From Paracyclopina nana (lineage: Eukaryota > Arthropoda > Copepoda > Cyclopoida > Cyclopettidae), in assembly GCA_019096065.1 (NCBI GenBank), contig JAGUCH010000001.1:3100001-3164000 (forward strand): a stretch of DNA of 64,000 bases, read 5' to 3'. The notes below the pieces were generated by a model that was not told where the DNA came from, did no database searches, and saw only the letters and a list, made by a program, of their open reading frames with translations. The position numbers and the translations under genes were made by a program. Positions 47,901 through 64,000 of the stretch are shown piece after piece. Positions within the stretch are counted from its first letter, which is position 1. Every line of letters begins with the position of its first letter.

Positions 47901-50900
47901 TTTAGAGCTGCTGAGGGGGATTAATGGCTCCATCAACAATTTGGTCACATCTTCTTCAGTTGTAGCCCTCTTAATGAAATTAGTGCTCCTTTAGGATCTT
48001 ATCCGGCTAATTGGCTACTCCTCCTCCTCCTCCTTCTTTCACGGCCAGGATTTGGTCGCACGCGACCTTTTTCCATGTCGAATTAGTTTGCCCCGAATAG
48101 CATCGTGGGAGTGTTGACTTTGTAAATGCAGATGTATCAGGATGGGCTCCATCATTTTGTCCGACACATTTCGCCATGTTGCAAAATGTCCGACACATTT
48201 GGTATAGTTGCAAAATGACCGACACAAATTTGGCGACAGGTGCATTTTTTGCCCGACACATTTGGTATAGTTGCAAAATGACCGACACAAATTGGCAACA
48301 GGTACATGTTTTGCCCGACACATCTGGTATAGTTGCAAAATGACCGACACATTTATGTTAGTTCAATTACCTATTAAAGACTGCACAACAATTAAATGTT
48401 TTAGCTGCCTATTTCATAACCTAGTTAATAAGGGCTAAAAACATTATTGCATTTAGAGCAAGAGCTGACTCAAGTACAATTACATGGATTTTTTTTTTTG
48501 GGGGGGGAATTAATCTTAATGTCTACAATTTTTTCCTAAAGTCATTGCTGATATTTTTACAAATAAAAAAAAACTTAAGATGTGTACTGAAGTTTGTGTC
48601 GGACATTTTACAAACGGATCGTGTCGGACATTTTGCAACTTGTCAAAACCTGTCGATCATTTAACAATCTATTTGTCGGACATTTTACAACTATGACAAA
48701 TCTGTCGGGCAAAAAACGCAGTAGATGTCGGTCATTTTGCAACTTGGCTTGTTGGACATTTTTTAACTTGATTTTCGGACAAAAAAAGTTCCCCCATCAG
48801 GATTAGTCGGACATTTAAACACCTTGGGAAAACAGAGTCGTGTGCCGATTTGATGGATCTATTCAATCCGGGTTGTCGGTTTGCTGATCAGCTTTGCTAG
48901 CGCGCAAAGTCAAACCCGTCCATTTTCTTGTTTGTTCTTTGATGAGAATCCTGCATAAGATTAAGATAAAGAGTCAGTCTTACGTAATCCTAATATCTTG
49001 TTGATGATCAACTATTTCCTCCCAATATTGTTCACTTGCTAGGAATTTCTTGCAAAAGCAGTATGTGAAATTATCAAAAACGCGCATTGGTTTTTTCCCC
49101 TGGAAAAATAGTTGCAGCAGTAGTATAGTTTGTAGTCAATCCAAACATGTAACAGCTCGGTTATGGAGCAAAACTTTGGCTCCCCTCATCTCATGTCAAG
49201 TTCAAATTGTATGGACGCGTGCCCATGTTTGCCAACCGAAAATTGACGAGAAAGCTTTGGGTTGTTGTAGCTGGCAGTAAAAAATCTTGATTTCATTAGC
49301 TAATGACTTTTGTACTACATTGTTGTTGCTAGTACTAGAACTTGTCACAAAATGAAATATTCGTCTGTACCATTCTTACCGACCGTGAAATGGGGCTGAA
49401 ATGAACAAAACACGCCACGGGGTGACTCAAAAAGAGTGGCAGCCCAAATTGCACGTTTCTTATGAATGAGGCACCCTTTCATACATTTGAAGTGGAAAGG
49501 GGTTCGTTCTCGGGTCAATTTTTTTGGGATACGGCATAATGGGGGAGTCCCTATTTGAATTGGCAATGAGTGGCAGATGTTTTGTCCATGACAACGTAAA
49601 AATGGGGGAAAATTTTCTTTACTTATCAGGTTAGCACATTTCCTACGGTCATTTACAATCAAGTCCCCTTGTTTTGTAATGTAATTACGCAAGACCCCTT
49701 GGCTTACTAGTCTTGCCTCCCAGGTGTTTTCATTACGTACTGATCTCGACCAAAAATAAACCACGATAGTACTGATGCTAGCTTGTCAGCAATTTTTTCT
49801 CAGTTGACTTGTACCATCTCTCCTCGAAAAAGTATTTGTATAAGAGTATGTGGGATTTGTTAAAGAGAATAAGCGTCGCAAAAATTGTTAGGCCTGGCTT
49901 TTTTCTCCGCGTTCAAATTGTCAATTATTGCACCCCTGAGACCTGAAAGCAGGCATGTTTATACACATTTTTGGGGTCTTGCTGGGTCCTCGTTGTGTAT
50001 GTTGGTGGTCTTGTGTAAGGGATTTTCTGATCCAGGGGGATTTCAGAGGACGGCTAGGACGACGCAAAATAGGATGAGAGCTGGGGGCTCTAGTTTCAAT
50101 TACATTTACATCAACAATGAATTACCCCGTATAGCTTCTTGTCAAAGAGAAGTTGGATGGATCAGCATCTAATGTGTTGGCCAACTGTTGAAGATTTGTG
50201 CTAGCTTTCTGAATTCTAAAGATAAATTTAGCTTGCCGGTTGCTCATCCGAGCTTGACACGAGACCTATTCTTCCGTACATCTGGCTATTTAATTCGCCA
50301 TTGCTTTCACATTTCACATGATGTAAAAATTCTCTGCACCATCAACTACGTCTAGTTTCCTATATTATTTTCATCATCATTAAGCTAATTCAGCGCTTTG
50401 AAGTTGCTGACACAATGATCTAAAATCTAGTTTCACGCAACTAATTAACAGATGAAGCTTGAATAGTGTGTGTAGCTTTTTGTGTCGGTATATATGAGTG
50501 CAGTAGCAAAACATTTGGCGGGTCTCGTGCCATTACAAAAGATGGGGGATTTCGAACAAAGAGAAGAGCCATGTTTGGATGGGTGTAGATAACGCCCCTC
50601 CAATGGCCTTTCTATCCCTTAACAAGATCGATTTATTTCTTTGTGTCTTATACCGCTGCTCTTTTTTACATACTGTTTTGCTAATCTTTTTCAGGTCGTC
50701 GAGTATGAGGGAAGCAATCATATCAGGAACCCGGAAATGCAAAGAGTTCTTCTCACTCACGAAGTCATTTGCAGGTGAGATACTGTTCGACCTTTGCCAC
50801 CAAGCTGTTCACAAATTGTAAGGCGCATCTTTTGGGCTTTTCGAGGCGAGCTTCTTTGCTCGCGCGCATGCCATAATGGGGCGAACGCGAGCTAATAGCA

Positions 50901-53900
50901 GGGAGCACCTAGACGCTAATTCAATTCAGCTTTATTATGACAACTCTCAGAGAGCTGCTTTACGGCTAAAGAGGCTCAGCCAACGAAAACAAAAATATCA
51001 TCATAACGTGCATCTGACTCACCACTACTCGTCGTTAGCCCCCATTTGGCTTTTGCACTTCTTGCTCCTCCTGGTCAATTATTAATTCGACTCGAAATCA
51101 AAACAAACATCGCATCGCTCGGTGCAGTAGCTGCCACACTATATAGTAGTGCCATATAGTGTCTGGTCGTAAAAAAGTAGGATCCGCCGAATAGCTGGCT
51201 GAGCTGTGTAGATCGAAGAAAGCAAAGAAGCTAGATGAAGGAGACTCCCAAGGGAGCTCAGCCAGTACGAAACAACTTTGGGGAGGAGGAGAAGTAGACA
51301 GAAAGGGGAGGGAGAGCGCTACTATACGAGTACGCCTTGACATCTACATTATTACGAGCTTTCCACGGAGAAACTTCGACCATGCAAATGCGTGACGCAT
51401 CGTTTGCGTCAACCTTGCGGCTCGTATTCAATCCTGTTTTCTCTCTCTCTTTCAGCCGATGTTGCGAGAAGAAAAGCTGTGGCAATCGCAATGAGACACC
51501 CTCAGATCCTGTCGTATGCGACCGGTGAGTACTCCTTTTTCCCCAATTTATTTTATGCGTACAAGGAAGGAAAATGATGAAATATTCATGATACTAGGAA
51601 GATCGGCTAGATGGGTTCTTCTTCAAACATATGGCGGCCCTGGAAAATGAGCTGAAATATCGATTTTCGCATATATTATATTATGCACTAGCACTTTTTT
51701 CGAATTGCAATCAACCACAATTAGACCTTTGACAGCTTGATCAAAAGAGAGAGCAGCGCTCGTTATATTCAAACGAGTTAATGTCATGGAAACGCGTCGA
51801 ACGTTGCAGTGGCAAAAAGGGGCTACTACAGACAATGCATTTGCAAAATCTGAATGCGTATTGTGGCCAACCGAAATTCGAAGCAGGATATCTAGCATGT
51901 GTGAAGGCAAATTCCAGGAAGTTACATTTTCCGCCGCGAAAGCATGTAGCAAACCTTAACAGCTCCATTTACGCACTGAACTAGCGCGTGTCATCCATTA
52001 TGCTCTTTCCGGCTATATAATATCGCAACAAGATGGGGTCTTTATTATGATTTGTACGGAAAAATTGGCTGGAAGCGACGAAGCGGCAAATATGCACATG
52101 TTCAGGGAAAAGTGAATCAATTGGCTATTTAAAGTGAGCATATCGGTGAACAATTTGTCACACACAGAAGTCATATGTACCATCTGTCACTTGATCATTT
52201 CCGAGAGCCATAAAAGTGAGTGAGCTAATCAAGTGACCCCTCCCAAAATTGGTTATGTTGGGGGCCGTGCACCTGTTTTTCGTGGTTGTAAAACAATTTC
52301 GTGTCATCCACTCGTTATAAGGTCATTTAAAGGGACGATGACGATGATGACAGGTGCAATAGCTGTAAATGTCATTGAACAAGATATGGCACTGATAACC
52401 ATATGGTTACCTTATCTTCCTATTATTAGCATTTTGTTGGGCTTTCAGGTTAGCAGTCTACGCTTTAATTGAAAAAAGCCCTTTATTGTTGCTCCTGATA
52501 ATAATCCTTTTCACTCAATATATGCCGTCATTTGTGCTGCATGTGGATATTATTCTTGATGCTCGGTGCAAAACGCCTTTCATCGCTCTCAATGATGATG
52601 ATTTTTGGGGGTGCGGAAGTGAATGACAAGTAATGAGAGAGTGGAAGTGCGAAGAAGAAGTGTCCAAAAGCCATCTGCTGAAGCTCATACATTTGGAGCA
52701 GCCTCTAATTTTCCATCTTACTATATGTAGCTCACACGTGGCGGCGGGAAAGCCACTGCGATAACTTCTGCTAAGGGAACAGATGTGTGCATCGCAAAAT
52801 TTGTCCTCATGAATTTTCAAGCTTATTTTGGGAACTGCTGGGTTCTTTGCCTGCAGGCAATTTGGGGAGGAGTTGAGCAATTTTACGCGTCTTCTGTCAA
52901 AACAATCCGAAATGTATTATGGAAGCTGTAACTTCTTGCGGTGATCAAAACGCGCCACCTAACGACCGAAATGAAAACGCCAAAATTGGCTTTCTAATGA
53001 CGAAAGCCTCTTGAGCGGGAGGAGAGGAAAGGCCATAAAAAGGAAAGGCAAAAACAAGCTGAGGAAGACATCTGTTGAAGCGCCATCTGTTGTGACAGAT
53101 TCATCATGCGGCAAATTGAATCAAAATGCAATCATGTCATGTTCGCACGCCAATGCTAACTTGTTGGTCAAATTGGCGGGGCACTGTCGACATCAATTCG
53201 TACTGTAGTACAGTAGCTCACATTGACTTGGCAAAGGACCTAACCCAAACTACTTACAACACCCAATAATTATATATTTTCTGAAAGCTTATGTCCCAAG
53301 GGTTCATTTGGTGATAAAATAAAAATCCTGGCCTATAGCTTCCAATAACATAAAAATTTAAAAAACGTTTTGCGCAAAAACGGCTCATTTTTTGGGGATA
53401 GTTAGCTTCAATGACCCCCACTAAAATTCAGAAATAAAACTTAAGTTACTTCATAGTAAAGTTGCTAGGATGAACAGAAACGGGGATATAGCTATGCTAA
53501 AAGTTGATTACTGCCACCTTGATTAATTTTGCTTAATAAGTTTGGCAACAAATATCTCATTTTGGGTGCATTTTACAGACTTGCTTATGAAATAAAAAAA
53601 GTTAGATCTCCTTTTTTCAGAGGGGGTCACTGCTATTAATAATCTCATAAAATAATAAACTGTAGGTGCTAGACGTTTTTGAAAATTTTATGTTATGGGA
53701 AGCCATAGGCCAGGATTTTTAAATTGCTACCAAATGAACCCTAAGAACATAAGCTTTCAGAAAATTTATATTTTTTGGGTGTTGTCATGAGTTTGGGTTA
53801 GGTCCTTCTTCAAGTCAATGTGAGCTTCCATTATGAAGGGAGTTATAATACTGGGATGTGTTTTGTTATCTCTCCTTTTCAAATTCTCGCTGTCAGCTTG

Positions 53901-56900
53901 CAAAATGGCTCGTCTTTTGAAAAAACCTTGCTGTAGCAGTGGATTAATGTTTGGGTTGGTTTATCTACCCCATTGATCTTTTCTCGATATGTCATCGGAC
54001 ACATAGAGATAAGAGGAGACCTTTTTTCGTCACATGTGTCGTCGTAGTAAAGACTGGTGGCAGATGACCACGTTCAGTGGCCTGATCAATACCGCAAATC
54101 TCGTTACTGCGCAACCAGAATAGAGCGAACATCATAGCAGTAACAAGGGCAATAAAATTTAAAGGGACAGGAGTCGGCAGATGTGCTCGGTGTTGTTTTA
54201 CCTCCGATCGGGAAGCTCAGTCGACAATAACGGCAAAAATGGTCAGTCAATCTCTGCGAAAGAAAACTCCCTGACTAGCGTTTTTTCGTTATTAGGGGAC
54301 TAACAAGCGCTTTCCAAAGTTTTATGGTGCGAGACCAGCTATTTTTGGCGCAAATGCGTTGCTGCACCCTGCCCTGTCAATTTGTTCCCCACTAAAAAGC
54401 CACACGTCATCGTCTCCACTTACACTTTTGGCATCAGTTATTTCTCTCATCTTGGGGAGAGTTTGGCACATGTACTGCAGCCATTATTCTGGTGGTTGTA
54501 ATGCTGTGGTGACCAGCTCCTCCCACCGTGAAATCGGCCGTTCTTAACCCGCTAGTCGAGCCGCTGAAAATGGTCAACCTATTAAATAGGTGATTAGGTT
54601 TGAAGTGCTCTCGCAAAGATGACGCCAAGTTTCCAATTGCTTTTTGATTAGGATGCTCGTCTCGTTTGAATTTGGTCTGGCATGATTTTATCTGTGTGAT
54701 AATGCGGCACATGCCAGCTCGAGACAGGGGATTAGCGATAATTCTATGAAACCTGAGATCCTTCTACATCAAGGAGAGGTCCCTTTGATGATGAAAATTG
54801 GCTTATTTTGTTCTCTTTTTTTTCACATGCGTTGCAGGTACCAGCTCAAATTTTTCCTCAAATGCAACCAGAATTGTCTCAAGAATGCCGGCAATCCGAG
54901 GGACATGCGCCGTTTCCAGGTCTCCGTGGCCACCACCATCTCGCCCAACATCCAGGATGGGGGAATTCTCGTTGTCTCTGAAAACATGTTTGTCCACAAC
55001 AATTCAAAGCATGGGCGAAAAGTGCGCAGGAACGAAAATGGGCTCATCGTGGATGGTAACACATCATTAGCTTATTGAGGCGTCAAGCAAAAGCCTATTT
55101 AATGCAGACCATTTTTCAGGCATTTACCCAGGTGCTGCGACTCCAGTCATCAAGGCATTGTCACCAACTGAGGGGTGGACCAGCGGCGGGCAGACGGTGA
55201 TCATCATTGGCGAGAACTTTTTCGAAGGCCTACAAGCTCTGTTCGGAACGGCCACAGTTTGGTGCGAGCTCATCACTCCTCATGCCATGAAGATCTCGAC
55301 CCCACCGAGGAATACAGAGGGACACGTCGACGTCTCCCTCCTCTACAAATCGAGGCCCGTTTCCAAGGGACCCTGTGGAAAATTTCACTACTCATGTAAT
55401 TATTTGCTCCGATTGCTTTCATGGCGCGAGCTTAGCTTCAACTCGTTGGAGCTAAGCATTCGTGAGGACATATTGCGATATGCTTGACATCCAGATCCCT
55501 TTTTAGCTCTTGGCAATGCCAACATTGACTATGGGTTCGCTCGTCTGGGTAAGCTGGTGCCCCGGCATCCGGGAGACCCTGAAAGACTCTCAAAGGAGGT
55601 CGTCCTGAAGAGGGCAGCTGACCTCGCTGAGGCCATCTACGCCGTGCCATCTCCCCACAGGGGACTTGAATACTCCAGATATAACCACTTGAATAGCAAT
55701 GTTGCAGCAGCTGCGATGGCTGCTAGCAACGGGGGCTTGGAGACCGCTGGAGGCCACGTTTATAACGAGGCAGTCGAGGAGTACAATCGCGCTCAGCACA
55801 ATTCTTCATCCTCACCGAATCGAGGCTACGGGGATCACCACGATGGTACATCCCCAGGCCCGACTGTGGCTTCGTCTACTGCAGCTCAGGCTGCTGCCTC
55901 TTATTCCACAGCTCAGCATATCAGCAACATGATGGGAGGTCCGACTGGCTCTCCAGCACTGTTCCAGTCTTCATCAAGTACGTATTTCAACGGTTTGTTT
56001 GTGGTGTGGTTGTTAGTAAACGTAGTTGTAGTAACTGTAGTGCATGCTGTTTGTTTCTTTGTAGGTTGGTTTTGGTTTTTTGGTTTCTTTTGTTTTTATT
56101 TGTTTGTTTCTTCACTAATCAGCCCTCACAGAACTTAGCGGAGTTGAAGTGATAGCTCACAGGCCTGCTTCGCAAGAGAACATGTCCACCACAGAATCTG
56201 GAACCCCGTCTAGCTCTCCACTGTCGAACTCGAGCAATGAGGCTGTCACCAATCAAGTCTTCCAACAGCACCAATCCACGGAGAATGTGAACTTGATCTT
56301 CAACTACAATGACTACGTCAACGAGGTGCATCCGAACGATATTCAGTTCAACCTCGCAATTGATGACGGAGGGCCTCACCTGGAGCCCGCTAGCCTCAAT
56401 AGTGGCCTTGGTGATCGGATGGCTGATTATCAGATGATCGATGAACCATATCAACAACAACAACAACCAAATGTTGAGCAACAACAGCACATTCAGCCAG
56501 AACAGCACGTTCAGCTGGAACAGCACATTCAGCCAGAACAACAACACATTCAGCAACACTTTCAACCAGAACAACACATTCAGCAACAGCAATACGTTCA
56601 GCCACAACAATTCATTCAGCCACAGCAACACATTCAGCAGCAACAAGAGTATGCTCAATTCGACACAACTGCGCAGCAGCCAGAATACTTTCAGCTTCAA
56701 ACCCATCAACAGCAGCAACAACAGCAAGATCAGCTGTTGCAACAGGAACAGCAATATCCGATGCAACAGCAGCAACAACATATGCAGCATCAGCAACAGT
56801 ATCCGCAGCAACATCAGCAAGAAATGATGCAGCATGGACAGCAGTACCAAATGCCACAGACCGAAGCTCAGCAGTGGCCTGGTCAAATTCAAAATTATGT

Positions 56901-56910
56901 CCAATGTTGA
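44981..56910 (+). CDS. kn: Collier/Olf/EBF (COE) transcription factor, divergent paralog with Gln-rich tail
   Basis: Ten exons: 44981-45081, 45886-46039, 47320-47383, 47438-47493, 50695-50774, 51456-51524, 54838-55055, 55120-55395, 55507-55977 and 56123-56910. All are in phase; 758 aa. The DNA-binding domain (about 45-245) has [34 protein letters not shown], the COE zinc knuckle [20 protein letters not shown] (H-x3-C-x2-C-x5-C), [20 protein letters not shown] and [14 protein letters not shown]. The IPT/TIG domain (about 255-338) starts [20 protein letters not shown]. The helix-loop-helix follows ([20 protein letters not shown]). The C-terminus keeps VEEYNRAQ (collier-like), then ends in a Gln/His-rich region (about 606-750). 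COE factors specify neuronal and muscle identity. Compared with its neighbour on the other strand it has lost two introns and several invariant residues (for example QRVLLT for CRVLLT). Confidence 0.94.
46257..46894. mobile_element. hAT-type MITE with perfect 8-bp target duplication
   Basis: 638 bp with terminal inverted repeats CAGAGACTTAGATTA (left) and its reverse complement (right). Similarity extends about 27 bp through the AGAGAAGCGAA motif. It is flanked by identical GTGTTTTC octamers (46249-46256 and 46895-46902). The 8-bp duplication and CAG-type ends indicate the hAT superfamily. No transposase frame. It lies in the second intron of the plus-strand EBF gene. Confidence 0.9.
48150..48817. 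mobile_element. Foldback element with arms built from repeated TGTCGGACATTTTGCAA motifs
   Basis: The left arm (about 48156-48355) has 2.5 tandem units of about 63 bp containing GTTGCAAAATGACCGACACA and TTTTGCCCGACACAT. The right arm (48594-48817) has the same motif inverted at least six times (GTCGGACATTTTGCAAC). The ends share ATCAGGATG/CATCAGGATT-like sequence. The centre is A+T-rich and non-coding. The structure resembles Foldback-type DNA elements with modular inverted arms. It lies in the fourth intron of the plus-strand EBF gene. Confidence 0.75.
53215..53826. mobile_element. Non-autonomous DNA element with about 150-bp terminal inverted repeats
   Basis: 612 bp. The left arm begins AGCTCACATTGACTTG and the right arm ends with its reverse complement. 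Within the arms GGACCTAACCCAAACT, TTTTCTGAAAGCTTATG and AATCCTGGCCTATAGCTTCC recur inverted, at about 85% identity overall. The centre is non-coding. No target duplication is evident. It lies in the sixth intron of the plus-strand EBF gene. Confidence 0.82.
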
Positions 56911-57518
56911 GGAATCAGGATCTTAGCACAATTTTCCGTTGTTTTGTATGTTTTAACTTTTAGTTAGTTTTTCTCTCTTCTCTTTTGCATGCTCCTTTTG
57001 CTCCTTTAAAGTATATCCACATTTAGCGAAAGCAAAGAATAATTTTTGGCTCTTTTCCAGGAATGACGTCTTTAATGTCTTCACCATTTTCCGCCATGAG
57101 CCCGTTCTGTGCCGCACAATCTTACGCCCCGTTGACAGCATCAGCCAAATGATCTACCAAGACTGTAGTTGTTGCTGATCGGAAGCTCAAGACAATTATC
57201 AAATAACGGCCAATTACTGTAGTAAAATTCATATTTTTGTTCAAAACACCAAAAACCGGCCTTTGATTGAAGACCACAAATGATGTCGACTGCTCGAAAA
57301 ATCAGTGCTTTTTCGAGGCTTCTTCTAAATCAAATACATACGCGCGTGGGTTTGAATTTCTTTGTTCTGTGAAACAAGCATCATAACCCTTTTAATTACA
57401 TGATCACTTCAAGCTATGCTCGAGTACTTTGAGCATTACTTGAAAAAGAAAATATAGCGCTGCCGAGGCAGCAGCTGCGTCTTAATTCACCTTTTATCTC
57501 TTTGTATATTTTTGTCAA

Positions 57519-57524
57519 AATAAA
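57519..57524 (+). terminator. Poly(A) signal of the plus-strand EBF gene
   Basis: AATAAA about 610 nt after the TGA, followed 10 nt later by a ten-base A run. Confidence 0.55.
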
Positions 57525-58310
57525 TTACATTAAGAAAAAAAAAATCAGTGCGACCTGGAAAAATAAATCTCTCTTCTCCTGCTGCTATTTTACACATTAC
57601 GATGCGAAATCACTTTGCACGTTTCTCTCAAGACAAATTAAACTGTGACCCCTTTTTCGACAACAAAAACTGGTGGAATGTGCATAGCTTTGAACATAAG
57701 CTCTTCGTTAGCACACAAGTCATACGACTATTTTTCTCCTTTTTTTGCTTTTGGTACAATTCAGCCGAGACTCGAGAGTTGCTGCCGTAATAATTGGAAC
57801 AAGCATCTCGCAACCTAACGAGAAGACCGCAGTGAGGATGCGACTGGATTTATAAATTGGAGAACAATTTTGTGGTAATTTATTTCCGCATTTCGGCCTA
57901 TATCCGAGAGAGAAAGAGCAGTTTTCACACGCTACAAATTAGTTAATACACATCAATCATCGTTACGCTCGGATCATAGCAATTACATAATAATGATAAT
58001 AAGTCTCGGAACTTGCGGTCGAGGAACCAAAAATGGCTACTTTGATTTATCGGCGGGGGATGAGATTGTCTGCTGAAAAAAATAACAAATACTTGATTTT
58101 ACATTTTGTTTTGAGGTAGAAATACAACAGAACTTGCGAGATTAAGTTAAAAGTGAGGCAAATATTATGGTGAAGGTTTTGGTGATGTTATTGGAAAATG
58201 ATGATATGCTTAGTAGTGGGGTTATCAACGAGGTATTTTTATCTTCAATGATGAAACAAACGGTCAATAGTTGCAGGTGGGTCAAGAATTACAATATGTA
58301 ACTAGAATTA

Positions 58311-58316
58311 TTTATT
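58311..58316 (-). terminator. Poly(A) signal of the minus-strand EBF gene
   Basis: AATAAA on the minus strand about 400 nt after the TGA at 58718, supporting a transcript that ends with the short C-terminus. Confidence 0.5.
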
Positions 58317-58717
58317 TTTAATGATATTGGGGTTATGCACAGGTTGATGGCTGGCTGATGTCTGTCTCTTCCTTTTTCGTTGACTGCAAGACATATAGCA
58401 AATGATGACCAGAACTTCAGGTGAGGTGGTGGTAACTTTGATGGACTCAAAAGAAGAATCCTGCAATGTACAAAGAGCCATCTTTATAGATAGAGCAACT
58501 TCAAGAAATTGAAAAATAGATGGTGCATGGAGAGAAATCACGATTTTGGGTACCTCGAAGCAGCAAGATTTGACGGGTGTGAAAAAGCGGAACATTGCTA
58601 TTGTGTGTGTGCCTTTACTCAAATTAGACTTACTTTAGAGAAACGAGGTCTCACTTGCGTGGGACTGGCTCTGTGCAAGTCCTGCAAGGGCAAAGAAATT
58701 GCTTCAAAATTGTGATT

Positions 58718-64000
<5,283 letters not shown>

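Larger units (their letters stand above)
56911..58717. other. Intergenic between the convergent EBF genes: two 3' UTRs
   Basis: It holds the 3' UTR of the plus-strand EBF to about 57535 (AATAAA at 57519, followed by an A-tract) and that of the minus-strand EBF from 58717 down to AATAAA at 58316-58311. I searched it for a further minus-strand EBF exon encoding an EDYQRAQ-like motif and found none. Confidence 0.55.

Noticed and set aside
48007-48352. Minus-strand frames with repeated [12 protein letters not shown] peptides
   Set aside because: These are translations of the foldback motif array. The three reading frames show the same repeat, so no protein is implied.
48150-48817. CRISPR-like appearance of repeated motifs
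   Set aside because: Units are adjacent or inverted, spacers are not unique, and the host is a eukaryote.
56119-56904. 261-codon minus-strand frame, Leu-rich
   Set aside because: It is the antisense of the Gln-rich EBF exon (CAG/CAA read as CTG/TTG).

Overview
This is eukaryotic DNA with small protein-coding genes, many introns of only 50-72 nt (GT...AG), a few multi-kilobase introns, AATAAA poly(A) signals and A+T-rich spacers. Innexin, a peritrophin-type chitin-binding protein, a Ric-type Ras GTPase, a collier/EBF factor and a TATA + TCAGT core promoter point to an arthropod. The compact introns would suit a crustacean, but the species cannot be fixed from the sequence.

Layout. 1-4.0 kb, minus strand: a Golgi carbohydrate sulfotransferase cut by the window edge, and upstream of it a seven-exon innexin. 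6.9-8.8 kb, minus strand: a four-transmembrane protein with a PPxY tail, followed almost immediately by a mini UBX-domain gene. 9.5-10.2 kb, plus: Ric/RIT GTPase. 10.66-11.67 kb, minus: glycine N-acyltransferase-like GNAT enzyme, tail to tail with Ric. 14.0-16.8 kb, plus: RhoBTB. 18.6-20.1 kb, plus: a soluble class-3 (DAGL-like) lipase. 23.7-27.9 kb, plus: an inward-rectifier K+ channel. 33.9-34.4 kb, minus: a small secreted protein with a recognisable core promoter. 40.7-43.4 kb, plus: a secreted chitin-binding protein with a long charged helical repeat. 45.0-60.2 kb: two EBF/collier genes facing each other. The plus-strand copy (ten exons, complete) is divergent, has lost introns and carries a Gln-rich tail. 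The minus-strand copy is canonical in sequence, and its 5' exons lie beyond the window.

Spacers and large introns hold short non-autonomous DNA elements: a hAT-type MITE with a perfect 8-bp target duplication, several foldback elements with long inverted arms, a four-copy MITE-like family and a two-copy palindrome family. No retroviral or LTR element, tRNA, rRNA or CRISPR array was recognised.

The genes do not form one pathway. The themes are signalling and membrane physiology (Ric, RhoBTB, Kir, innexin, lipase), extracellular matrix (sulfotransferase, chitin-binding protein) and transcription control (EBF pair). The most notable item is the convergent EBF duplication. Next are the small secreted gene with its promoter, the two very tightly spaced same-strand gene pairs, and the stop-free 72-nt innexin intron.
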